Made by a program: the position numbers and the translations under genes
Notes under the pieces: model-generated
Database searches by the model: none
The model's input: the letters and a program-made list of their open reading frames with translations, nothing else
Told to the model about the DNA's origin: nothing
Assembly: GCA_027028805.1 (NCBI GenBank)
Contig: JALVHX010000025.1
Span: 1 to 6,078 of the forward strand
Reading direction: 5' to 3'
Origin: Desulfurococcales archaeon
GTDB lineage: Archaea > Thermoproteota > Thermoprotei_A > Sulfolobales > Desulfurococcaceae
Length of the DNA: 6,078 bases
Shown here: positions 1 through 4,945 of the stretch, piece by piece
How positions within the stretch are numbered: the first letter of the stretch is position 1
Layout: every line of letters starts with the position of its first letter

Positions 1-521
1 TATATGTTGTTCACTATATAGTCTCTGTCAATCAGGTAGTTCATGGCAAACCTTACCTTGCGGAAGGCGAACGGGTTGATGCCGTAGCCGGGGGCGGCGC
101 CGATCTCGAAGTATGTGTAGCCGGGACCCTGCTCATAATAGACTATCGCGTCAACAGTTGTGCCGAACTCGGTGGCTATCTCCTCCTTCGTGTACTCGCC
201 TGTCCTGTTCTCATAGTATACCGGGGCCGGGTTGAATATGAAGTCCACTAGGCCGCTCGGCACCGCCAGTAGCTTGACATTGGGGTTGCTCTTCACAACC
301 TCCGCTATGCTGGGCCTCAGACCATACAGGTATACGTCGATGTCAACGCCTATGGCGGCGGGCACCTGCGATAGATCCACCTGGGTATAGTTGAGGTAGT
401 CGGAGGCAGGCCCTACGCTCTGCTTTACAGGCATACTGGTTGCTGGCGCTGCGTATGCGGGGGCAATGATCGATAGGGCTAGTGTGAGGAATAGCATTAC
501 GGATAGTGCCTTATAGTTCAT
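1..521 (-). CDS. ABC transporter substrate-binding protein, family 5 (SBP_bac_5), N-terminal part
   Basis: The ATG at 521-519 opens a frame of 173 codons that runs off the left edge, so only the N-terminal part is present. Residues 1-24 look like a Sec signal peptide: a Lys at position 4, a hydrophobic core (residues 6-20) and an AYA-A type cleavage site near residue 24. There is no lipobox cysteine. A short linker follows, then a segment with YGLRP (66-70), and then INPFAFRKVRFAMNYLIDRD (148-167). This last segment matches the signature of family 5 solute-binding proteins (oligopeptide, dipeptide and related sugar binders), where a VR-x-A-x-N-Y-x-I-D-R stretch is conserved. Such proteins bind a solute outside the membrane and deliver it to an ABC permease; the permease and ATPase genes probably lie further left. 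Two N-glycosylation sequons (N44, N105) fit an exported protein. The signature lies unusually near the N-terminus compared with bacterial OppA. The substrate cannot be read from the sequence. The family call is strong and the start is well supported by a ribosome binding site. Confidence 0.88.
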   Translation of the reverse strand, partial: MNYKALSVMLFLTLALSIIAPAYAAPATSMPVKQSVGPASDYLNYTQVDLSQVPAAIGVDIDVYLYGLRPSIAEVVKSNPNVKLLAVPSGLVDFIFNPAPVYYENRTGEYTKEEIATEFGTTVDAIVYYEQGPGYTYFEIGAAPGYGINPFAFRKVRFAMNYLIDRDYIVNNI

Positions 522-526
522 GCCTA

Positions 527-533
527 CTCACCC
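527..533 (-). promoter_or_regulatory. Ribosome binding site of the substrate-binding protein gene
   Basis: On the minus strand this reads GGGTGAG and ends 5 bases before the ATG at 521. It contains GGTGA, which pairs with the archaeal 16S rRNA tail. It decides the start and implies a leadered transcript. Confidence 0.7.
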
Positions 534-595
534 ATCCAAGACTACGTGTTTCATTCCCTCAAATATGGGTCGTTAGCCTATTTGTTGACCGGCTC

Positions 596-603
596 TATTT
601 AAA
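596..603 (-). promoter_or_regulatory. Probable TATA box (TTTAAATA) for the substrate-binding protein gene
   Basis: The minus strand reads TTTAAATA, close to the archaeal TATA consensus. A start of transcription about 26 bases downstream would fall near 573, leaving a leader of roughly 50 bases that contains the ribosome binding site. The rest of the 522-720 gap is AT-rich with other weak TATA-like stretches (for example near 661-668). I see no clear terminator for the gene ending at 721. The promoter is predicted from the box and its spacing only. Confidence 0.5.
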
Positions 604-720
604 GCTTATCTGTTGAACGTATTACCCCTATATTACACCCGCATATATCAGTAAATACACTATAAACGAGGAGATACAGGATAAAGCAGGCCCCACATGG
701 ATCCAATACCCTTGTATAAT

Positions 721-1614
721 CTATCTCAGGCCAAGCTTTCTCTTATACCTCCTAATCCTCCTAGACAACCAGAGGATTCTACGCGTCTCCCACGCCAAGA
801 GAACAACGAATACAGCGGCAGGGGCCGCGAACAGCCAGGCGTTATCTGTTGCACGGAAGTATAGCCCCTTCCTCTCGACACGGAGCCGGAGAGGCCCCCT
901 GGTTATCCACGCCCTGTACAGGATTTTCTTGATACGTGACTCGTCTATCCTAACCCTGCTCTCTCCAGGAGACACCGCTAGGCTCGTGTTCACCCATCCC
1001 TCATCCTCGGTCTGGGTATACAGGTGTAGTTCCACTGGATCACTCGATGAAACCTCGACCACCGCACGATTAATATATAGGTCTACGAGGAGAGAGGCCA
1101 CGTACAGGTAGTTGGTAACCACGTAGCGGGTTGGGGGAAGAGCCAGCGAGGCCACACCCACGGGGTACAGTATCGGCGTAGGGAGCCCCCTAGAGGTAGC
1201 GTTATCGTAGAGATACAGGTCCAGGCGGCTCGAGTTAACCTCTATCCTAATTGAACGATACACCCTGATATCCCTATCCTTCACATATTCGAGAACAACC
1301 AATGTCTCGTTTACTCCTCCCCTAGCATAGATGTTAAAACTTATACGCGTAGCGTTGACGGGCTTATTTGTATCCGTATAGTTAACCCATAGCAGCTTAA
1401 CCTCGAGCACATATTTCTCGGGCACAACACGGATCGAGAATCCCGGGGCCGGGGAGACACCTATAGGGGGAAGCGCTAGATAAGCCGCAGCTAAGGCTAG
1501 GAGCACCACTGCATAAACTATAGCCCTCCTCCTCCTAACACCATACTCCGCCTCAGCCCTCCTCAGGAGCGCGAGCAACTCCTCCCTCCTTGGACGCGGC
1601 AAGCCCCACACCAC
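721..1614 (-). CDS. Unrecognised membrane protein: N-terminal helix, sequon-rich ectodomain, C-terminal helix
   Basis: I do not recognise this 297-residue protein. It has a basic N-terminal tail of about 30 residues (RRRR at 27-30), a hydrophobic helix at about 31-48, and a soluble region at about 55-255 with many alternating hydrophobic residues that suggest beta-strands. A second helix at 260-275 and a very basic tail (279-294) follow. By the positive-inside rule both ends are cytoplasmic and the middle is outside. The ectodomain has six N-x-S/T sequons (N78, N87, N102, N127, N138, N209), six of about ten asparagines there, so glycosylation is likely. It has no cysteine. The start is a GTG at 1614, just after an in-frame TAG at 1626-1624. 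A second GTG follows at once and no good ribosome binding site is visible. The neighbour on the right is divergent and encodes a protein of the same overall plan. The downstream gene on the same strand, a substrate-binding protein, has its own promoter. A surface-layer or transport accessory role is only a guess. Confidence 0.75.
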   Translation of the reverse strand: MVWGLPRPRREELLALLRRAEAEYGVRRRRAIVYAVVLLALAAAYLALPPIGVSPAPGFSIRVVPEKYVLEVKLLWVNYTDTNKPVNATRISFNIYARGGVNETLVVLEYVKDRDIRVYRSIRIEVNSSRLDLYLYDNATSRGLPTPILYPVGVASLALPPTRYVVTNYLYVASLLVDLYINRAVVEVSSSDPVELHLYTQTEDEGWVNTSLAVSPGESRVRIDESRIKKILYRAWITRGPLRLRVERKGLYFRATDNAWLFAAPAAVFVVLLAWETRRILWLSRRIRRYKRKLGLR

Positions 1615-1630
1615 CAGTCTATGCTACACA

Positions 1631-1643
1631 GCACGCGCCGTGC
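1631..1643 (-). other. Small perfect inverted repeat in the predicted leader
   Basis: A GCACG stem, a three-base loop and a CGTGC stem form a perfect 5-bp hairpin. It ends 17 bases before the GTG start at 1614. If transcription begins near 1682 it would fold in the mRNA leader. It overlaps the 8-bp palindrome CGTGCACG (1639-1646), so it could instead be a protein-binding site. Its function is unknown. Confidence 0.3.
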
Positions 1644-1705
1644 ACGTTGCTCAATCACAATGTTTCAGTCATCGACACAATCCCGTCTTCTACAGCCCAC
1701 CGATG

Positions 1706-1713
1706 TATTTAAT
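1706..1713 (-). promoter_or_regulatory. Possible TATA box (ATTAAATA) for the 297-residue membrane protein gene
   Basis: The minus strand reads ATTAAATA, preceded by a purine-rich GGGGAATG that could serve as a BRE. Transcription would start near 1682, giving a leader of about 68 bases. The box is almost symmetric, so a plus-strand reading cannot be excluded. No better box lies closer to the GTG. Confidence 0.4.
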
Positions 1714-1776
1714 CATTCCCCGCAGAACCAGTAGGGGCAACACGGTATGTCAGAATAAATAAGGGTCGAACCAGGT

Positions 1777-1789
1777 ATTTTTTAGATAA
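1777..1789 (+). promoter_or_regulatory. Possible TATA box for the 1830-3601 operon
   Basis: The AT-rich run TATTTTTTAGATAA lies about 45 bases before the start codon. A transcript start about 26 bases further would fall near 1811, just ahead of the AAGGA ribosome binding site. A second AT-rich box, AATAAATAA at 1754-1762, would give a longer leader. Both are predictions from base composition and spacing. Confidence 0.4.
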
Positions 1790-1816
1790 TGCTCCGCCGT
1801 AAACCGCTCCGGGCGC

Positions 1817-1821
1817 AAGGA
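1817..1821 (+). promoter_or_regulatory. Ribosome binding site deciding the start of the 191-residue membrane protein
   Basis: AAGGA lies 8 bases before the GTG at 1830 and 5 bases before the TTG at 1827. The spacing favours the GTG. The later in-frame ATG at 1881 has no comparable site. Confidence 0.45.
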
Positions 1822-1829
1822 ACGCGTTG

Positions 1830-2405
1830 GTGAATATAATAAGGCTACAATATCATGGGCAAGCGGGGCTAGCCGGCGCCATGAAGAGAGGCTTAGAGGG
1901 TTTCGCTAGGAGAAGGGTTTGGAGAAAAATAATATTGTCGATAACCATCCTAGTCGTAGCCATGGGGCTAGCGATCGCGTCGCAGCATGAGGAGAGAAGC
2001 ATTGTCCATGGAACACGTGTAGTAGAGGCGTCAAGCGTCTCCAGCATAGTGATCGGGGATATCCTGGGCGACACAGGGGGCTCGGTTATCAATGGAACCC
2101 TAACCATATATGGCGGCGACTGCGGCTCATCAATAGACGCTTTCATAGCCCACACTGATGGAAGCGTCACCAATATAACGGTGAACGCGGGCGAGAACGC
2201 TTCAATGGCGTTCAACGATCCCCGAGACGTGCTCACAATAATGCCCTCCCGGAAATGCAGCGTAAGGATCTATGCCGAAGCCGTTGTATCGCACAGGCGG
2301 TTCCTCGGCCTATCAATACTGGGGCTAGCATTATTCATAGCCGCAACAGCCTACGCGTTAAAGGCTGTGACAGAATACATAGCGGAGCTGGCCTCGGCCA
2401 GATAA
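1830..2405 (+). CDS. Unrecognised small membrane protein with two helices and a short glycosylatable ectodomain
   Basis: I do not recognise this protein of about 191 residues. Counted from the GTG at 1830, it has a basic N-terminal region (RRR at 27-29), a hydrophobic helix at about 34-49, and a soluble part at about 54-154. A second helix lies at 158-176, followed by a short tail. The soluble part is rich in G, S, T, V and I, which suggests a small beta-domain outside the cell. It has three N-x-S/T sequons (N88, N115, N123) and two cysteines (C98, C143) that could form its only disulfide. The start is uncertain: TTG 1827 gives 192 residues and ATG 1881 gives 174. I prefer the GTG because of the AAGGA site 8 bases upstream and a TATA-like box about 45 bases upstream. 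The glycosyltransferase gene starts 35 bases after its stop, so the two are probably cotranscribed. It might be a glycosylation target or a membrane partner of that enzyme; this is inferred from context only. Confidence 0.7.
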   Translation: MNIIRLQYHGQAGLAGAMKRGLEGFARRRVWRKIILSITILVVAMGLAIASQHEERSIVHGTRVVEASSVSSIVIGDILGDTGGSVINGTLTIYGGDCGSSIDAFIAHTDGSVTNITVNAGENASMAFNDPRDVLTIMPSRKCSVRIYAEAVVSHRRFLGLSILGLALFIAATAYALKAVTEYIAELASAR

Positions 2406-2440
2406 AGGGTCTCCGACAACCATTTCCCCGGAACCCTCGG

Positions 2441-3601
2441 ATGGAGACAAGCTCGTTATCTCCCCGAGCCGAGAGGGTTGTTGCTTTGGCTAGGATAGCT
2501 GTTGTACACCACGTGTCGAGTTCGAGGCTCATGGGGCTCGGTGGGGCCGAGCTGGTTGCCCTCGAGACGGTTCTTGGCCTACGCGAGGCAGGGCATGAGG
2601 CGTATATAGTGACCTATCATCCCCCGGGCCCCCGCGAGGCCGCGCGGCTGGGGGCTCATCACGGGATAAGCCCCGGGGAAGCAATGGATCTCTTCACGCG
2701 GCCCCGGAGAATGAGGAGCCCTGATCTCGTAATAAACACTAGCGGCGACGTGCTGGCAGGCCTATTCATGGGGTATAGGCCCGACATAGTGTATCTACAC
2801 TATCCCCTCTCGAAGAGCATTGACACGTATTACCCCGGGCTCAGGGGGGCTGAGAGGCTGGCCGGCAAAATATATGCCCTGATCAACAAGGTTTTCGCCC
2901 CACACATGCTGGTCTCCGCAAAGGCGATCATAGCCAACTCGATGTTCACCGCCAGGATACTTGCCGAGAGCCTGCACCGGAGAATATACGTGGTTCATCC
3001 ACCGGTCAAGACAAGCGATCTAACCCCTCCATTGCCGAGGAATAGAAGGAAGATGCGGGTGCTCGTCGTATCGCGTTTCTCGCCGGAGAAGAACCTGGAA
3101 TACGTCGTGGTTCTATCCCATATGCTCACGAGGCTGGGCGTGGAGGCACGCATAGCTGTTGCTGGCTCCACGGGGAGATATAGCAGGCTAGTGGTTAAGC
3201 GGCTCAAGAGGCTTATGGAGAACTATGGCGTAGACAACATAGACCTATACATGGATCTGCCGCGGCGCCGCCTAGCCATGCTCTACAGGAACAGCATGGT
3301 CTACGTGCACCTGACGCGTAGAGAGCATTTCGGGATAAGCGTCGTGGAGGCAATGGCGGCCGGCACCCCGCCAGTCGTACCTGAGGAAAGCGGGGCATGG
3401 CTCGACGCGGCTGGGGCGAGCAGGGAGCACGCATTGCCCTATAGGAGCCTATGGGAGGCCGCGGAGAACGTGGCGCGTCTCCTGCGAGATAAGGAGCTGT
3501 GGAACAGGATAAGCAGAGGCGCCGCGGAGAGAGCGAGGTGTTTCGACAGCATCTTTTTCAGGAAGAGGATAGCAGCGGTGGTGGAAGAGGTTCTGGGCTA
3601 G
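2441..3601 (+). CDS. GT4-family glycosyltransferase, ALG11-like
   Basis: This is a GT-B fold retaining glycosyltransferase of family GT4, 386 residues if it starts at ATG 2441. The N-terminal domain opens with RIAVVHH (18-24) and GLGGAELV (32-39), the acceptor-side glycine-rich loop. HYP (120-122), ANS (165-167) and VVHPPV (184-189) follow the order seen in ALG11, the alpha-1,2-mannosyltransferase of dolichol-linked oligosaccharide synthesis. The C-terminal nucleotide-sugar domain has SRFSPEKN (211-218, with R212 and K217 expected to contact phosphate) and the E-x7-E motif in EHFGISVVE (E295, E303). No transmembrane helix is seen, so it should act at the cytoplasmic membrane face. Donor and acceptor are not determined; building an N-glycan precursor is the likely role. 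An alternative start is TTG 2486, with GAGAGG 9 bases before it, giving 371 residues that begin just at the first beta-strand. ATG 2441 has no clear ribosome binding site. The upstream open frame back to 2255 overlaps the previous gene and is not believed. Confidence 0.9.
   Translation: METSSLSPRAERVVALARIAVVHHVSSSRLMGLGGAELVALETVLGLREAGHEAYIVTYHPPGPREAARLGAHHGISPGEAMDLFTRPRRMRSPDLVINTSGDVLAGLFMGYRPDIVYLHYPLSKSIDTYYPGLRGAERLAGKIYALINKVFAPHMLVSAKAIIANSMFTARILAESLHRRIYVVHPPVKTSDLTPPLPRNRRKMRVLVVSRFSPEKNLEYVVVLSHMLTRLGVEARIAVAGSTGRYSRLVVKRLKRLMENYGVDNIDLYMDLPRRRLAMLYRNSMVYVHLTRREHFGISVVEAMAAGTPPVVPEESGAWLDAAGASREHALPYRSLWEAAENVARLLRDKELWNRISRGAAERARCFDSIFFRKRIAAVVEEVLG
2471..2476 (+). promoter_or_regulatory. 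Possible ribosome binding site for the alternative TTG start of the glycosyltransferase
   Basis: GAGAGG lies 9 bases before the in-frame TTG at 2486. A start there would remove a 15-residue N-terminal extension that has no counterpart in the GT4 fold. It may simply be coding sequence for E-R. Confidence 0.3.
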
Positions 3602-4701
3602 ACGAGTTCTTCTCCGAGATACTCCATTATGGTCTCCGGCGGCTGGTTCGAGGGCAGCGTTATGGCTGGTATGCCGAGGAGCCTGCGAACAGCGTCGGCC
3701 AGCTCGTCGGCGGCGCCCTGCCTCGAGGCATCTACTATGACGAGCCTCGGCCTGGAGCGCCTAACATACTCGATAAGCTCATCATAGTCCGCGTGATCGC
3801 TTAGGGCCACGAGCCAGCTGACCGCATCGAGCCTCCTAACCGGCTCCCTAAACTCCCATCCCGAGAGAACAATGTTTGATACGCCGCTGAGCCTCCTGTA
3901 GCGGGCGCGGGCCATGTGCGCGAAATATATATAGCCTCTCCCCCGCGCCATTATCTCCTTGCCCGATATACTTGTATCCATATAATAATTATCTATCATG
4001 TAGCCGTATTTCTCCGCGATCCTTGTGACCCGGTATATTTTCTCAGGCATAACAAACGGCTCCTCGACACCGCCCCGCCTCAGTATCTCCATCGCCTCCT
4101 GCAGCTTCCCATAGTAGCCATATACAACCACCGGCCTCTTCCTCACAGAGTCGAGGACAAGATCTATGAGAAGCTCCTCCACCTCCTCCTTAAACGGCCT
4201 CCTAAACCTGGGGCTACCATAGGTGGCCTCTATTATGAGGACATCCGGGGACATTATTATCTCGGTGCCCTTTAGCCTGAAATCACCGGTATAAGCGATC
4301 CTCACGCCGTTCTCCGTCTCAACGACAACCTGTGCGGCGCCCACTATGTGGCGGGCCGGTGCGAGGAAGAGCTTCTCGCCCTCATAGCTTATTTTTCTAT
4401 GATACTGTAGCGGGAGAGCCTTCTGCCTAAACAAGTACCTGTTCCGCATACTAAGCCTCCCAAGCTCCTCTACAAGCTCGATCGTCGCGGGAGTCGCTAT
4501 TATAAGGGCGGATCTCTGGAGGCTCTCGCGAAGCCCCAGCATGTGGTCGCTATGGGCATGCGATATTATCCGCACAGGCCTATCCGCGTAGCCGTCCGCG
4601 GCAAAGCTATACCCTAGCAGCACCGCTCCCGTATCGAGAACACCGGCGTATCTGAGAAGCCCGCTTAGACCCCTCATCAACTCCTCATCAGCCCACAGCA
4701 T
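3598..4701 (-). CDS. Metallo-beta-lactamase fold protein with beta-CASP-type features (COG1236-like nuclease)
   Basis: This 367-residue protein has the zinc-binding set of the metallo-beta-lactamase fold: SHAHSDH (H48, H50, D52, H53), a later His in APARH (H118) and an Asp in YTGD (D140). IEATYG (E158) fits beta-CASP motif A. SDHADYDEL (H303) fits motif B, the last zinc ligand. Motif C, His in RNA-processing members such as CPSF73, appears to be Asp (D324 in VIVDAS). The family includes RNA 3'-end processing endo/exonucleases and SNM1/Artemis-type or ligase-associated DNA exonucleases. The length and compact cap match the small archaeal and ligase-associated branch rather than the KH-domain aCPSF proteins. 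It is probably a cytoplasmic nuclease, but RNA or DNA preference is not settled. No ligase gene is visible in the window. The ATG at 4701 is chosen; ATG 4677 is also possible but its GAGGAG is only 3 bases away. Its stop overlaps that of the convergent glycosyltransferase. A leader hairpin abuts the start codon. Confidence 0.87.
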   Translation of the reverse strand: MLWADEELMRGLSGLLRYAGVLDTGAVLLGYSFAADGYADRPVRIISHAHSDHMLGLRESLQRSALIIATPATIELVEELGRLSMRNRYLFRQKALPLQYHRKISYEGEKLFLAPARHIVGAAQVVVETENGVRIAYTGDFRLKGTEIIMSPDVLIIEATYGSPRFRRPFKEEVEELLIDLVLDSVRKRPVVVYGYYGKLQEAMEILRRGGVEEPFVMPEKIYRVTRIAEKYGYMIDNYYMDTSISGKEIMARGRGYIYFAHMARARYRRLSGVSNIVLSGWEFREPVRRLDAVSWLVALSDHADYDELIEYVRRSRPRLVIVDASRQGAADELADAVRRLLGIPAITLPSNQPPETIMEYLGEELV

Positions 4702-4736
4702 TGTCTCGATAAACCCGGAGGCCCCTGGGGAGACAA
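4701..4736 (-). promoter_or_regulatory. Stem-loop abutting the start codon of the nuclease-like gene
   Basis: TTGTCTC at 4701-4707 and GAGACAA at 4730-4736 are perfect 7-bp inverted repeats separated by 22 bases. In the minus-strand transcript they would form a stem whose last paired base is the A of the AUG. The loop itself holds CCCC-A-GGGG (4722-4730), a competing small hairpin. No standard ribosome binding site is visible, so the fold may influence initiation. Alternatively it is a two-half-site operator. Confidence 0.35.
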
Positions 4737-4747
4737 GTCAAGAGTAT

Positions 4748-4759
4748 CCGCGGCCGCGG
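4748..4759. promoter_or_regulatory. Perfect 12-bp palindrome beside a promoter, candidate operator
   Basis: CCGCGGCCGCGG is its own reverse complement. It lies just downstream of the predicted minus-strand TATA box (4762-4767) and upstream of the expected transcript start near 4738, where a repressor would block transcription. The divergent ribbon-helix-helix protein is a candidate binder. GC-rich palindromes also arise by chance, so the role is unproven. Confidence 0.3.
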
Positions 4760-4761
4760 GG

Positions 4762-4767
4762 TATAAA
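4762..4767 (-). promoter_or_regulatory. Probable TATA box for the nuclease-like gene
   Basis: The minus strand reads TTTATA within CGTTTATACC, set in GC-rich DNA. A transcript start would fall near 4738, giving a leader of about 37 bases that contains the stem-loop at 4701-4736. The same bases read TATAAA on the plus strand, so the direction is inferred from gene position. Confidence 0.45.
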
Positions 4768-4829
4768 CGGGTTTCCGCACAGCCTCAAAACAGGGGCGGC
4801 CAGCAGATACGCCTAGCCCGTGGAACGAG

Positions 4830-4842
4830 TATAATCATTATA
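4830..4842 (+). promoter_or_regulatory. Symmetric TATA element (TATAAT-C-ATTATA) upstream of the ribbon-helix-helix gene
   Basis: TATAATCATTATA is an inverted repeat of 6 bases around one central base, the most AT-rich spot in this divergent region. Read as a plus-strand TATA box it predicts a transcript start near 4862-4866, giving a leader of about 80 bases before TTG 4946. Its symmetry would also suit a regulator dimer. Confidence 0.4.
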
Positions 4843-4932
4843 ACGGGAGCTGGGCTAACATAGTACATGGTTTTTCGCGGACCCGGGGCCAGGGTCTCCT
4901 CGACGGGGATCCTGTGCCTCTATATGGATACT

Positions 4933-4937
4933 GGGTG
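4933..4937 (+). promoter_or_regulatory. Ribosome binding site of the ribbon-helix-helix gene
   Basis: GGGTG lies 8 bases before the TTG at 4946 and supports that unusual start. A second TATA-like run, CTATATGG at 4920-4927, is only about 23 bases from the TTG and could give a near-leaderless transcript instead. Confidence 0.5.
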
Positions 4938-4945
4938 TCGTCGTC

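Noticed and set aside
1655..1720. C/D box-like motifs on the minus strand (ATGATTA, then CGATGA next to CTGA)
   Set aside because: The C' and D-like boxes lie directly against each other with no guide sequence between them and no terminal stem, so it is not a credible C/D sRNA.
1615..1829. Search for a tRNA or other stable RNA in the divergent gap
   Set aside because: There is no cloverleaf, no T-loop GTTCRA-type box in the right place and no high-GC folded block. The region is better explained by two promoters and leaders.
1853..2236. Minus-strand frame of about 127 codons opposite the small membrane protein
   Set aside because: It is antisense to a frame with a clear helix-ectodomain-helix layout and has no domain signs of its own. 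I kept the plus-strand gene, though the choice rests on topology rather than homology.
2255..2440. Upstream in-frame extension of the glycosyltransferase reading frame
   Set aside because: It overlaps 150 bases of the preceding gene in another frame. Its translation (basic, low similarity to any GT4 start) precedes the natural first beta-strand, and a better start exists at 2441 or 2486.
3499..3804. Plus-strand frame of about 100 codons across the convergent junction
   Set aside because: It is an out-of-frame shadow of the glycosyltransferase end and an antisense shadow of the nuclease-like gene. Both of those have clear family motifs.
3916..4275. Plus-strand frame of about 119 codons
   Set aside because: It lies entirely antisense to the nuclease-like gene over its conserved middle. 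Its translation has odd runs of I, Y, H and L with no domain pattern.
4722..4730. CCCC-T-GGGG inverted repeat as an independent terminator or operator
   Set aside because: It is only 4 bp per arm in GC-rich DNA with no T-run after it. It is best treated as part of the loop of the larger 4701-4736 structure.
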